NCBI RefSeq assembly: GCF_023072595.1
Contig: NZ_JALLGK010000011.1
Coordinates: 62,001-126,000, forward strand
Direction of reading: 5' to 3'
DNA: 64,000 nt
Origin: Streptomyces sp. XM4193
Lineage (GTDB): Bacteria > Actinomycetota > Actinomycetes > Streptomycetales > Streptomycetaceae
Shown one piece after another: positions 26,160 through 35,404 of this stretch. A program made the position numbers and the translations under genes. Below the pieces are notes generated by a model. The model was not told the origin of the DNA, ran no database searches, and saw only the letters and a list, made by a program, of their open reading frames with translations. Positions within the stretch are counted from its first letter, which is position 1. Each line of letters opens with the position of its first letter.

Positions 26160-26790
26160 GAGGCGCCGTCCAGCGAACGCCGAGGGCCGCCGTCCACAGC
26201 AGCAGCCCGCCGAGCGCACAGCTGGCGACCACGTCCAGCGGCCAGTGGTACCCGCGTACGACCAGTCCGGCTCCGGTGGCAACCACCAGGGCAAGCGCCG
26301 CGAGCCAGGCGCACCACCGCGTGCCCCTGCTGCGCAGCGGCGCTCCCAGCAGCAGCGCCGCGCCGCCGTAGGCGACCACCGCGGTGGCGGTGTGCCCGGA
26401 GGGGAAGTAGCCGCTGCCGCCGAGCGGACCCGGCCGGTCGAAGAGCAGCTTCAACGGGCCCACCAGCAGCGGTACACAGACCATCGCCAGGGCGCAACCG
26501 ACGACCGTCGCGACCGCCCGCCCGCGCAGCAGTGCCAGGCACACGGCCACGGCGAGGACCGGCAGCGCCACCTCGAAGTTGCCGAGATCCGCGGCGAGTT
26601 CGGCCGGGCCGTCGGTCACCGGGACCTGCTGCCGGTACCGGCGGGAGAGCGACTCGTCGAAGGTGCGCAACGGCCCGTCGACGGCCAACTGCCAAGCGGC
26701 CAGAGCGAAGACGAGCAGCGAGAGCAGCGGAAGAAGCAGCGTCGGGCGCCGGAGGGTCGGCTCCTGCACGCCCGCGGGTCGGGGCCTCAC
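26095..26790 (-). CDS. PAP2 superfamily membrane phosphatase
   Basis: About 231 residues with five or six membrane helices and the three phosphatase motifs: KLLFDRPGP, SGYFPSGHTA and RGYHWPLDVVAS. These define lipid phosphatases acting on phosphatidate, undecaprenyl pyrophosphate or similar substrates at the outer membrane face. The start is doubtful: GTG 26790 has no Shine-Dalgarno, and the frame stays open to GTG 26973, which would add 61 Arg-rich residues. No terminator separates it from the convergent gene whose end it overlaps by 65 bp. Confidence 0.85.
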   Translation of the reverse strand: MRPRPAGVQEPTLRRPTLLLPLLSLLVFALAAWQLAVDGPLRTFDESLSRRYRQQVPVTDGPAELAADLGNFEVALPVLAVAVCLALLRGRAVATVVGCALAMVCVPLLVGPLKLLFDRPGPLGGSGYFPSGHTATAVVAYGGAALLLGAPLRSRGTRWCAWLAALALVVATGAGLVVRGYHWPLDVVASCALGGLLLWTAALGVRWTAPLSGRRDRRRPRASPAPGPPDR

Positions 26791-27253
26791 CGGTTGGCCG
26801 CGGCGAGACCCGCGGAGAGCGGGAGGAGCGAAACGAACGGGGCCGGGGCGCCGGTGTGCCCGGCGAGCGCCGCTCGGGCCGGAAGCGCGGCGGTGTGCGC
26901 GGGTGGGCCGAGGCATGGGCGCGGCAGCGTCGCGCGGCGCACCGCCGGGGGTGAGCTGGACATCCGGGCACACGTTACTCGGCGGCCCGCCCCATCGGGC
27001 CGTCCCGATACGTCAGCCCGCTCGCCCCGCCGGCATTCCTACCGCTGCGGCCCGTGGCGGGAACGGCGGTCGCGGGGCCGACGACACTCGGTCGCCGGCC
27101 CCGCGCTGTGCACCGGACACGCCCCGGCACGGCAGCACGGCCGGCCGGGACCGCGTACCCGTCCACCGTGTACACGCCCGCCCTGTACGCGCCCGCCGCG
27201 TACGGCTCCGTATGCGGCGGGCGGCTCCGTACGCGGCGGACGGGCGGGGCGGG
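26791..27253. other. Intergenic region between PAP2 gene and gabT
   Basis: The part next to 26790 may encode an N-terminal extension of the PAP2 protein. The rest is GC-rich without a credible gene. Near 27170-27240 there are several copies of GTACGCG or GTACACG-like words, including the gabT terminator hairpin. Confidence 0.5.
27190..27223 (-). terminator. Terminator after gabT
   Basis: A 15-bp stem, CGCCCGCCGCGTACG (27190-27204) with CGTATGCGGCGGGCG (27209-27223), one G-T wobble and a 4-nt loop. It lies 30 bp beyond the gabT stop on the minus strand. Confidence 0.75.
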
Positions 27254-28618
27254 TCAGCCCACCGACGAGAGGGCGTTCTCCAGGATGTCCAGCCCCTCGT
27301 TCAGCAGGTCCTCGCCGATGACCAGCGGCGGCAGGAAGCGGACCACGTTGCCGTAGGTGCCGGTGGTCAGGACGAGCAGACCGTTCTCGTGGCAGGCCTT
27401 GGCCACGGCGGCGGTCGCCTCGGGCGAGGGGTCCTTGGTGCCGGGCTTGACCAGCTCGATCGCGATCATCGCGCCGCGTCCGCGCACGTCGCCGATCACC
27501 GGGTACTGCTCGGCGAGCTTGTGCAGCCGCGGCTTCATGACCTCTTCGATGCGCTTGGCCCGGGAGTTGAGGTCCAGTTCGCGCATCGTCTCGATGGCGC
27601 CGAGGGCTGCGGCGCAGGCGACCGGGTTGCCGCCGTAGGTGCCGCCGAGCCCGCCGGAGTGCGCCGCGTCCATGATCTCGGAGCGACCGGTCACCGCGGC
27701 CAGCGGAAGCCCGCCGGCGATGCCCTTGGCGGTGGTGATGAGGTCCGGCACGACGCCCTCGTCCTCACAGGCGAACCACTGGCCGGTGCGGCAGAAGCCC
27801 GACTGGATCTCGTCGGCGACGAAGACGATGCCGTTCTCCTTGGCGAACTCGGCGATCCGCGGCAGGAATCCCTTCGCCGGCTCGATGAACCCGCCCTCGC
27901 CCAGCAGCGGTTCGATGATGATCGCGGCGACGTTCTCGGCACCGACCTGCTTGCTGATCTGGTCGATCGCCTGTGCGGCGGCCTCCTGCGCGCAGTTCTC
28001 CGGGCCGGTGAGCCAGCGGTACGGGTAGGCGACCGGCACCCGGTAGACCTCCGGCGCGAACGGGCCGAAGCTGTGCTTGTACGGCATGTTCTTGCTGGTG
28101 AGCGCCATGGTCAGGTTGGTGCGTCCGTGGTAGCCGTGGTCGAAGACCACCACCGCCTGGCGCTTGGTGTACGACCGGGCGATCTTCACGGCGTTCTCCA
28201 CCGCCTCGGCCCCGGAGTTGAAGAGCGCGGTCTTCTTGTCGTGGTCGCCCGGCGTCAGCTCGGCCAGCTGCTCGGCGACCTCCACGTACCCCTCGTAGGG
28301 AGTGACCATGAAGCAGGTGTGGGTGAAGTCGGCGAGCTGCGCGCTCGCCCGGCGCACCACGGCCTCGGCGCTGTTGCCCACCGAGGTGACCGCGATGCCG
28401 GAGCCGAAGTCGATCAGCGAGTTGCCGTCCACGTCCTCGACGACACCGCCGCCGGCGCGCTTGACGTAGACCGGCAGGACGTTGCCGACGCCGTTGGCGA
28501 CGTACTTCTGCTTGCGCGCGGCCAGTTCCTGCGACTTGGGGCCGGGGATGGCGGTGACGACCCGCCGCTCCTGGGGCAGGGCCTGGGGGGTCGGGGACGA
28601 GGTCGAAGGGGAGGTCAT
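27254..28618 (-). CDS. gabT: 4-aminobutyrate aminotransferase
   Basis: A 454-residue class III PLP aminotransferase that converts GABA and 2-oxoglutarate to succinate semialdehyde and glutamate. Motifs include NSGAEAVENAVKIAR, HGYHGRTNLTMALT, EPLLGEGGF, FVADEIQSGFCRTG and the PLP lysine in ITTAKGIAGGLPLAAV. The length fits GabT of actinobacteria. ATG 28618 follows AGGAG in TAGGAGTGCGCG. A PucR-type regulator and an aldehyde dehydrogenase 3-7 kb away suggest a GABA/amine catabolic region. It is transcribed away from the VirD4-like gene and ends at the hairpin at 27190-27223. Confidence 0.95.
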   Translation of the reverse strand: MTSPSTSSPTPQALPQERRVVTAIPGPKSQELAARKQKYVANGVGNVLPVYVKRAGGGVVEDVDGNSLIDFGSGIAVTSVGNSAEAVVRRASAQLADFTHTCFMVTPYEGYVEVAEQLAELTPGDHDKKTALFNSGAEAVENAVKIARSYTKRQAVVVFDHGYHGRTNLTMALTSKNMPYKHSFGPFAPEVYRVPVAYPYRWLTGPENCAQEAAAQAIDQISKQVGAENVAAIIIEPLLGEGGFIEPAKGFLPRIAEFAKENGIVFVADEIQSGFCRTGQWFACEDEGVVPDLITTAKGIAGGLPLAAVTGRSEIMDAAHSGGLGGTYGGNPVACAAALGAIETMRELDLNSRAKRIEEVMKPRLHKLAEQYPVIGDVRGRGAMIAIELVKPGTKDPSPEATAAVAKACHENGLLVLTTGTYGNVVRFLPPLVIGEDLLNEGLDILENALSSVG

Positions 28619-29030
28619 CGCGCACTCCTAGGGTCGGGCTGGTGCTGCTCGCTCCTCGCAGGCTAGGGGCAGCGCGACGGGCGAGACATGCACCGCCCTG
28701 GAGAAGTGCCCGTGTCGTGTTGGCCGGGACGGACAGTGGCGCGCCCGCCCGCCCGCACCGACCATCGGCACGTGTGCGACGCCGCGTCCGGCGAGCGCCA
28801 CCCGAACGTGTGGGGAACGGGCTGTTCGAGACCGTGCGTCCGTACCACCCGAAGGTGTGAGGCCCAGAACGCCCGGCCGGGCTCTCCCGCGTACGCGCCA
28901 GGGGCGCACGAGGCCGTGCGCCGGCACCCGTCCCGGGCCCAACACCCCTTCCCCTCCTCTACATTGGGACCGCCGCACACTTCACACAGCGGGTTCGCAC
29001 CCGCAGGTCGGGCAGGGGGCAGGGCGCCAT
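28619..29030. other. Divergent intergenic region upstream of gabT and the VirD4-like gene
   Basis: These 412 bp carry no gene that I can support. They should hold the promoters of both flanking genes. A short hairpin, GCGGGT-TCGC-ACCCGC, lies 25-40 bp before the 29031 start region. No clear operator was identified. Confidence 0.5.
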
Positions 29031-31445
29031 ATGAGCACGGACGGTTCCTACAGCGGGTACAGCAGCGAAGCCGTACCGCGACCGCCCGCGCAGCCGCCGA
29101 CACCGCCGCTGCCGCAGCAGCTGCCGAGCACCCGGCTTCCCGCGCTGATCCGCTGGCTGCGGGACCCTCGGCCGATGGCCGAGCCGGGCGTCTGGCGCCA
29201 GGGGTACGAGGCCAGGCCGCAGGAGGAGCCGGAGAAGATCGGCGATCGTCACCTGCTGGGTGCTGCGCTGCTGTCGCTGCTGGTGGGCATGCTCCTGTGG
29301 TCGCTGTGCTGGAACGGCTACATCAAGGCCTGGCTCTGGCCGCTGCTGTGGTTCACCCCGGAGAGCTGGCGCGAGGCCGGCGGCAATGTGGCGGCGTTCG
29401 ACCTCGCTTCGCGCTTCTACTACGTGCTCTTCGGCGCGGCGCTCGCCGGGGTCTGCGGTCACTACGGCCGCTGGCCGCGGGTCTGGCGCCGTTTCGCACC
29501 ACAGGAGTGGCAGCGCAGACTCCGCCCGCTGGGCACCGCCCTCGCGCGGACGAAGCCGTATGTGCGCGCGGTGGTGTCGCTGCTGTTCGGGGTGCTGGTC
29601 GGGCTGCTGTGCGCATCCGGTGCCTGGACGTTCTGGCTCACCCCGGGCTGGACGGTGACCCCGGACGACTGGCACACCATGGAGCCGGTCGCCGGACTGG
29701 TCTTCTTCAACGTCTACTACCTGCTGGCGGCGGCGCTGCTGCTCGTCCTCACCGCGCTGGCCGGCGGCTGGCCCGCCCTGTGGCGCGACCGCCGCGGCGC
29801 GAAGAAGGACGCTCAGCCCTGGGCCCCGATGCCCGACCGGGCACCGTCCTCGCAGCTGGAGCACTGGCCCGAGCTGCGCGCCGCCGGCTATCCCGACGTC
29901 GCCGACCTGCTCCAGCGCGAGGCGTTCGCCGGCCGGGTGGGCGATCTGGACTACGTCCGGATCGAGCGCGAGTGGCGCAACGTGCGTTCCCGCCCGTCCG
30001 CCCTGCCCGAGTTCGCCGAACAGGTGCTGGCGGACGGCGCCGCCGCGTACATCCACCCCTCCGGGGACCGCGATCTGGCCGCGCGCATCGCCAAGCACGA
30101 TCTGCTCACCGGCCAGGTCCGGATAGGCACCGCGGTCGACGAGGAGCGCAACCCCTACCGCTACCGGGGCCACACCATGGGGCTCGACCCCTCGGTGCTC
30201 GGCACCTCGCTCCTGGCGGTCGGCCCGCCCGGCTCCGGCAAGACCGGCCGCATCGTGCGACCCGTCGTCGAGGCGCTCTGCCTCCAGGCGCTGAGCCGGC
30301 AGGCGGCGGTCGTCGCCGTCGGCACCCCGCGCGCGGGCCTGGGGCCGGACGACGCCTTCGACGTGATCCTGCGCCTCGGCGACCGCCGCTCGACCCACGA
30401 TCTGGACCTCTACGCCGGCATCACCGAGCCCGACGAGGCAGCCGGGCTCCTCGCCGAGGCACTGCTCGGTGCCGAGCTGGGCGACACCCGCGAGGCGACC
30501 CGCGCGCTGGCACAGCTGCTCGGCCCCTACCAGGCGGCGTACGGCCGCTTCCCGACCGTGCGCGAGCTGCGCGAGCTGCTGGACGACTCGCCCGTGGCGC
30601 TCGCCGAGCTGCGCCAAGCCCTCGACGACGCACGGGAGTTCAGCCAGCAGCGCGAGCTGGACTCCCGCGAGCGCTCCGCCGCGCGCGCCGGAGACCTGGG
30701 CCGACTGCTGGCCGACCGGGTGAGCCTGTTGACGCGGCCGGCCTTCGACGGCTTCTTCGGCGCGGGCGACGGCTCGGCCGGGCAGGGCCCGCCGCCGTTC
30801 TCGCTCAGCACCCTCCAGCATCCGATACGGGTGCGGATCGACCTGCCCGACCGCGGCAACGCGGAAGCGTCCCGCATCCTCACCCGGCTGGTGCTGGCGC
30901 AGTTCAACGCGAGCGTCACCGCGCGGCAGGACCGCTCGCTGTTCGCCGTGCTGGTCCTCGACGACGCCACCCACGCCATCACCCCCGACGCGGTGCGCGG
31001 ACTGCGCGAGCTGCGGGCCGCCAACGCCGGCGCCGTCCTCACCCTGCGCACCCTCGACGAGGTGCCCAAGCGCCTGCGCGCCACCCTGGTCGGCACCGTC
31101 GGCTGCAAGATCGCGCTCTCCGGCGTGACGACGTGGGACGGCGAGGTCTTCGCCCACGGCTGGGGCGAGGACTGGGTCAAGACCGAGGAGCACACCCACA
31201 ACCCCGACTTCTCCGGCGGCCTGGTCAAGCGGGCCCTGCGCGGGGTGCGTTCGCTGTTCACCGGCGTACGGGCCACGACGACCTCGGTGACCGTGCGCTC
31301 CGAGCAGCGCGCCCGCTGGTCGGCCTCCGACCTGGCGCACAAGGTGCCGCCGGGCCACGGCGTGCTCTCGCTGACCTCGGTGCGGGGCGAGGTCGGGCCG
31401 CCCGTGCTCACCCGCCTCGGCCACGAGCCGCCGGCCGGACGATAG
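29031..31445 (+). CDS. VirD4/TraG-like integral membrane ATPase
   Basis: An 804-residue protein. After a Pro-rich cytoplasmic start it has about four membrane helices between residues 77 and 245 (for example HLLGAALLSLLVGMLLWSL). The rest is cytoplasmic: Walker A GPPGSGKTGR near residue 400 and a Walker B-like LFAVLVLDDATH near 637-648, then TLRTLDEVPKRLRATLVGTV. The layout of helices, P-loop and a long helical insert resembles type IV coupling proteins and HerA/FtsK-family ATPases. No relaxase, T4SS or mobile genes are nearby, so conjugation is unlikely. ATG 29031 follows AGGG. Function unknown. Confidence 0.85.
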   Translation: MSTDGSYSGYSSEAVPRPPAQPPTPPLPQQLPSTRLPALIRWLRDPRPMAEPGVWRQGYEARPQEEPEKIGDRHLLGAALLSLLVGMLLWSLCWNGYIKAWLWPLLWFTPESWREAGGNVAAFDLASRFYYVLFGAALAGVCGHYGRWPRVWRRFAPQEWQRRLRPLGTALARTKPYVRAVVSLLFGVLVGLLCASGAWTFWLTPGWTVTPDDWHTMEPVAGLVFFNVYYLLAAALLLVLTALAGGWPALWRDRRGAKKDAQPWAPMPDRAPSSQLEHWPELRAAGYPDVADLLQREAFAGRVGDLDYVRIEREWRNVRSRPSALPEFAEQVLADGAAAYIHPSGDRDLAARIAKHDLLTGQVRIGTAVDEERNPYRYRGHTMGLDPSVLGTSLLAVGPPGSGKTGRIVRPVVEALCLQALSRQAAVVAVGTPRAGLGPDDAFDVILRLGDRRSTHDLDLYAGITEPDEAAGLLAEALLGAELGDTREATRALAQLLGPYQAAYGRFPTVRELRELLDDSPVALAELRQALDDAREFSQQRELDSRERSAARAGDLGRLLADRVSLLTRPAFDGFFGAGDGSAGQGPPPFSLSTLQHPIRVRIDLPDRGNAEASRILTRLVLAQFNASVTARQDRSLFAVLVLDDATHAITPDAVRGLRELRAANAGAVLTLRTLDEVPKRLRATLVGTVGCKIALSGVTTWDGEVFAHGWGEDWVKTEEHTHNPDFSGGLVKRALRGVRSLFTGVRATTTSVTVRSEQRARWSASDLAHKVPPGHGVLSLTSVRGEVGPPVLTRLGHEPPAGR

Positions 31446-31925
31446 CCCCGCCCGGCCGCGCGTAAGGGGCGCCGCCACGTGCGGTCCGGCTGCGGTCCGG
31501 GTGCGCCCGTCCGGCCCACCGCGCCCGCCCTGACCTGCGTGCCCGCCGTGCGCTGCCTGCCCACCGCGCCCGCCCCGCCCTGCTCTGCGCACCCACCACC
31601 TCCGCTTCCGCCCCCGGCGCGCCGCCCGCGCCGCCTCGTCATGCCGTGCCCCGTGCCCCCGTGCGCCGCCGCCCGGCCCGGCCTCGTGGTGCCCCGACGC
31701 TGCCCCTGCGCGCAGGCGCCCGGGACGTGCGTCCGAGCCGTCTGCGCGTGCGGCGGACGAGCCGGTTCCGGCTGCCCGTGCTCAGCTTCTTCCCGTGTGC
31801 CCGCACGCCTGTACGCTGTGGAGGGTGAGTGCGAGCGCTCGCTCCAACGCGGCGAAATCCCTCTTCACGGCAGCCGCAGAAGTCGTCCACAGCCGGCCAC
31901 ACCCGGAACGCCACTCTGGAAGGTC
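31446..31925. other. Intergenic region upstream of the PucR-type gene
   Basis: A 480-bp GC-rich stretch. The downstream reading frame stays open through it, but its codons give an implausible Pro/Cys/Arg mix and no Shine-Dalgarno, so I treat it as noncoding. It ends with a possible -10 (TACGCT, 31812-31817) and a 12-bp palindrome (31831-31842). Confidence 0.55.
31831..31842. promoter_or_regulatory. Palindrome near the PucR-type gene promoter
   Basis: GCGAGCGCTCGC is a perfect 12-bp palindrome 13 bp after a possible -10 hexamer TACGCT and 84 bp before the regulator start. Its position would suit an autoregulatory operator. Confidence 0.35.
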
Positions 31926-33539
31926 ATGCCGCCCACTCTTGCCTCCCTGGTTCAGCACTCCGCGCTCCGGCTGACGGTGCGCGCGGGGGAGGACCGCCTC
32001 GGAGCACCGGTGCGCTGGGCCCAGGTCAGCGAACTGGCCGACCCCGTCCCGTATCTCGACGGTGGTGAGCTGCTGCTCATCACCGCGCTGAAGCTGGACG
32101 CCGAGGACCCCGTGGCGATGCGCGGCTACGTCGCCCGCCTCGCCGATGCCGGGGTGGTCGGGCTCGGGTTCGCCGCGGGCGTCAACTACGAGGAGATTCC
32201 GGCCGCGCTGGTCGAGGCCTGCCTCGAAGCGGATTTCCCGCTGCTGGAGGTCCCCCGCCGCACCCCCTTCATCGCCATCACCAAGGCAGTGTCCGCCGCC
32301 ATCGCCGCCGAGCAGTACCGCTCGGTCACCGCCGGTTTCGCGGCGCAGCGCGAGTTGACCCGCGCAGCGCTCGCGGCCGAGGGCCCTGCTTCGCTGCTCG
32401 CCAGGCTTGCCGTCCACATCGACGGCTGGGCCGCCCTCTACGACGTCTCCGGCGCGGTGGTCGCCGCGGCGCCGACGTGGTCGGCCCGCCGTGCGAGCCG
32501 CATCGTCGCTGACGTGGAACGCCTCCAGGACCGTCCCGCGCCCGCCAGCGCGGTGGTCAGCTCCGCGGAGAACGACGACCGGGTGGAGCTCCAGACGATC
32601 GGCAGCGGTCGGCGCGCCCGCGCGGTGCTCGCGGTCGGCACGGGCTCGCCGCTGGGCACCGCCGAGCGGTACGCGGTCAACTCCACCATCGCGCTGCTCA
32701 CCCTCACCACCGAGCGGTCCCGCGCCCTCCAGGAGGCCGAACAGCGACTGGGCGCGGCCGTGCTGCGGATGCTGCTCACGGGCGAGGCCGGCCATGCCCG
32801 AGCCGTCGCGGGCAACCTCTACGGCGGGCTGCTGGACATACCCCTCCGGGTGATCTTCGCCGAGGTGCTGCCGCACTCCGCCGCCGCCGAGCGCACCGAG
32901 CGCGAACGCCCCACCCCGCTCCAACTCCTCGCCGACACCGTCGAGTCGGTCGCGGCCCGCAGCGGCGAGTCCGTGCTCGCCGTACCGGACGGGGCACGTC
33001 TGATCATGCTCGCCGGCGACGCGGGCGCGGGGCTGGCCGCCTGCGCCGACTTCGCGCGCGACGCCCCGGAGGGGCTGGCGATCGGGGTTTCGGCGCCCGC
33101 GGGCATCGCCGCGGCGGGCACCGCCTTCAAGCAGGCGGAGCAGGCCCTCTCGGTCGCCCGGCGGCGCGGCGCGGTGCTCGTGGAGCACGAGGAGATGGCG
33201 GCCGGCTCCGTACTGCCGCTGCTCGCCGACGAGGCGGTCAAGGCGTTCGCCGACGGTCTGCTGCGCCCGCTGCGCGAGCACGACGCCAGCGGCCGCGGCG
33301 ATCTCGTCGCCTCGTTGCGCGCCTGGCTCTCGCGGCACGGCCAGTGGGACGCCGCCGCGGCCGATCTCGGCGTCCACCGCCACACGCTGCGCTACCGGAT
33401 GCGCAGGGTCGAGGAGATCCTGGGCCGGTCCCTGGACGACGCCGATGCCCGGATGGAGCTGTGGCTGGCGCTCAAGGCCACCCACAGCGCGGAGGCCGAG
33501 AACCGGATGCCCTCCCCGGACCGCCCCGACCACGGCTGA
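31926..33539 (+). CDS. PucR family transcriptional regulator
   Basis: A 537-residue regulator: N-terminal PucR domain (PPTLASLVQHSALRLTVRAG ... YLDGGELLLITALKLD), a central GGDEF-like/CdaR region, and a C-terminal HTH_30 domain (AAADLGVHRHTLRYRMRRVE near residues 478-500). In Streptomyces and Bacillus, such proteins activate catabolism of purines, GABA or other nitrogen sources. It lies between gabT and an aldehyde dehydrogenase, so control of GABA or amine use is likely but inferred. ATG 31926 is preceded by GGAAGG only 2 bases away, an unusually tight spacing. It converges with the M14 peptidase gene at a strong terminator. Confidence 0.9.
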   Translation: MPPTLASLVQHSALRLTVRAGEDRLGAPVRWAQVSELADPVPYLDGGELLLITALKLDAEDPVAMRGYVARLADAGVVGLGFAAGVNYEEIPAALVEACLEADFPLLEVPRRTPFIAITKAVSAAIAAEQYRSVTAGFAAQRELTRAALAAEGPASLLARLAVHIDGWAALYDVSGAVVAAAPTWSARRASRIVADVERLQDRPAPASAVVSSAENDDRVELQTIGSGRRARAVLAVGTGSPLGTAERYAVNSTIALLTLTTERSRALQEAEQRLGAAVLRMLLTGEAGHARAVAGNLYGGLLDIPLRVIFAEVLPHSAAAERTERERPTPLQLLADTVESVAARSGESVLAVPDGARLIMLAGDAGAGLAACADFARDAPEGLAIGVSAPAGIAAAGTAFKQAEQALSVARRRGAVLVEHEEMAAGSVLPLLADEAVKAFADGLLRPLREHDASGRGDLVASLRAWLSRHGQWDAAAADLGVHRHTLRYRMRRVEEILGRSLDDADARMELWLALKATHSAEAENRMPSPDRPDHG

Positions 33540-33640
33540 GCGCCCTGCCCGGTTCCGCCGCTCCTGCGCCCCGCGCCCCCCACGCGCCCCGTACGCTCCC
33601 ACCGGTCACCGCAGGCCGCCCGCGGCACTCCGCGAAGAGC

Positions 33641-33700
33641 CGCCCCGCGAAGAACGAGCCCGCCCCGCGAAGAACGAGCCCGCCCCGCGAGGAACCGCCC
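33641..33700. repeat. 20-bp tandem repeat next to a terminator
   Basis: The 20-bp unit CGCCCCGCGAAGAACGAGCC is present exactly twice (33641-33660 and 33661-33680). A third copy (33681-33700) is identical over its first ten bases and then diverges. It lies in the convergent gap between the PucR-type and M14 genes. Confidence 0.9.
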
Positions 33701-33711
33701 CGGCACGCGGA

Positions 33712-33751
33712 CGGGCCCGTCGACCGGTCCCACGACCGGTCGACGGGCCCG
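33712..33751. terminator. Bidirectional terminator between PucR-type and M14 genes
   Basis: A perfect 18-bp stem (33712-33729 with 33734-33751, core GGCCCGTCGACCGG) and a 4-nt loop, 21 bp from the end of the minus-strand M14 gene. Confidence 0.9.
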
Positions 33752-33771
33752 CGAGGCGGAGGTCCGGCGGC

Positions 33772-35103
33772 TCAGCTGCCGCAGTACTCGGCCTCCTTGC
33801 CGATGGAGCGGTACATGCAGTCGGCGTTCTCCAGCAGGATCAGCTGGGCGTCCTTGTTCCGGGAGGTCTCGCGGTCGATGACGCTGCCGGGCGGGTAGAA
33901 CCCGTCGGGCGACCCGGAGCCCGGGTACATCTCGAAGGTGTACGAGAAGATGCCCTGGTCGGCCCACATCCAGTCGTTGATGGTGCCGTCCGTGATGTAC
34001 AGCTCGCTGGACTGCTCGGCGGTGTAGCCGTTGCTGTCGGCCATGGTGGTGCCGACGGCCGCGTGGGCGTCCCGGTCGTCCTGGCTGAGCCCGGGGGCGG
34101 TCTCGTCGTAGGTGAAGCCGTACGGCCAGAGGATCAGCTCGCCGTAGGTGTGGAAGTCGATGTGCGCGGTGATCTGCTGCTCCCCGCCGACGACCCGGCT
34201 GAGCACGAAGTCCTGGACGACCTTGGTCTCCTTGGCGGAGCCGGCCGAGGGGCCGCGGTAGGTCTCACTGGACGGGTTGTCCGACGATCCGCCGCAGCAG
34301 CCCCACTCGTAGGGCCAGTTGCGGTTGAGGTCGGTGCCGACGGCGCTGCTGCCCTCGTTGGGCTCGCGGTTCTTGCGCCACATCTTGAACTCGCCGGAGT
34401 CCTGGTCGAACACCTTGCCGTCGGGGTTGACCGACGGGATGATCCACAGCTCGCGCTCGTCGAGCATCTTGGTGACGCGCTCGTCGGTGCCGTAGCCGCC
34501 CGCGAACTCCTCGAGGGTGTACAGCGCCATCTCCACCGTGAGGTGTTCCCTGGCGTGCATGTTGTGGGTGAAGAGGACCTCGGGCTTGTCCCGGTCCTCG
34601 GCGACGTCCGCGCTGAGCTTGACCGCGATGATGTCGCGACCCTCGTGGGAGGTGCCGATGACCTCCTTCTTCAGGAGGTCCGGGTACTGCTCGACGAACC
34701 CGTCGACGGCCGTGTTCATCTCGTCGTAGCTGTGGTAGTCGCCGGGCGCCGCGGCCTTGGCGGACCGCTCGCCGGGTGCCGGTCGGGCCGTCAACTCGTA
34801 GCCGCTCTTGCGGAGTTCGGCGGCCTCGGCCTTCCCGGCGGTGATCACGACGGTGTCCTTGCCGACCTCGTCGATCGCCACTCCGGTCCTGGCGAGCCGG
34901 GTGCGCTCGGGCGCGGTGCCGATGTCGGCGACCTCGTACTGGCGGGCCTTTCCGGCGTCCTGCTCCGCCGTCGCCGCCGGCTTGTCGCTGCCGGTGGAGC
35001 CGGAGGGGGAGGCGATGGCCTGGGCGCCGAGGGGCACGGCGAGCGCGAGGGCGAGGATCGCTGCCGCGGAGGCTTTGCGCCTGCCGCGTTTGATGGTGCG
35101 CAT
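33772..35103 (-). CDS. Secreted M14 zinc carboxypeptidase
   Basis: A 443-residue secreted enzyme. The signal peptide is [20 protein letters not shown] with probable cleavage after AQA near residue 29. The M14 domain has zinc ligands His183 and Glu186 in [10 protein letters not shown] and the third His in [14 protein letters not shown]. It also has the substrate Arg in [12 protein letters not shown] and the catalytic Glu in [10 protein letters not shown]. This is the carboxypeptidase A/T type that removes C-terminal residues outside the cell. An 80-residue propeptide-like part precedes the catalytic domain. ATG 35103 is chosen because AGGAG is 6 bases upstream; the ATG at 35109 directly abuts it. 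A good promoter lies at 35202-35230. Confidence 0.94.
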   Translation of the reverse strand: MRTIKRGRRKASAAAILALALAVPLGAQAIASPSGSTGSDKPAATAEQDAGKARQYEVADIGTAPERTRLARTGVAIDEVGKDTVVITAGKAEAAELRKSGYELTARPAPGERSAKAAAPGDYHSYDEMNTAVDGFVEQYPDLLKKEVIGTSHEGRDIIAVKLSADVAEDRDKPEVLFTHNMHAREHLTVEMALYTLEEFAGGYGTDERVTKMLDERELWIIPSVNPDGKVFDQDSGEFKMWRKNREPNEGSSAVGTDLNRNWPYEWGCCGGSSDNPSSETYRGPSAGSAKETKVVQDFVLSRVVGGEQQITAHIDFHTYGELILWPYGFTYDETAPGLSQDDRDAHAAVGTTMADSNGYTAEQSSELYITDGTINDWMWADQGIFSYTFEMYPGSGSPDGFYPPGSVIDRETSRNKDAQLILLENADCMYRSIGKEAEYCGS

Positions 35104-35404
35104 TCGCATCTCCTGGTGGTCCAGATGTGAGACGGGTGGGGGGTGTCGCACACGCGACCGCCGGCAGGTCTCCCCGCCGAATCGGGCGGTCGCGCTGCGT
35201 CATCGTTGCGCGATGTCATGGCGTGGTCAATGACTTCGGGGCGTGGTGCGCCAAAGCGGAGCGACACACCACCGGACTGCTACGCGCAGGACAAGACCTC
35301 TCCTTCGGCGCGGGCCCTACCGTGGGCACTGTGCGCGGCCCTGTACACGGGTCCGCGCGGCACCGCGCACCACCACCCACGACATCGGAAGGCCGGGTCC
35401 CGCA
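35104..35404. other. Divergent intergenic region, M14 gene and aldehyde dehydrogenase
   Basis: About 300 bp without a gene. It holds the minus-strand promoter at 35202-35230 and presumably the promoter of the plus-strand dehydrogenase; no shared operator is visible. Confidence 0.5.
35202..35230 (-). promoter_or_regulatory. Candidate promoter of the M14 peptidase gene
   Basis: On the minus strand TTGACC (35230-35225) is followed after 17 bp by AACGAT (35207-35202). The -35 is close to the housekeeping consensus; the -10 is fair. It lies about 100 bp upstream of the gene. Confidence 0.5.

Noticed and set aside
31878-31886. Third DnaA-box-like site TCGTCCACA
   Set aside because: It has one mismatch and no partner box at 18 bp, so it is within chance expectation.
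31479-31925. N-terminal extension of the PucR-type protein
   Set aside because: The frame is open, but the Pro/Cys/Arg-rich translation has no Shine-Dalgarno or PucR-like sequence; the known domain starts right at ATG 31926.
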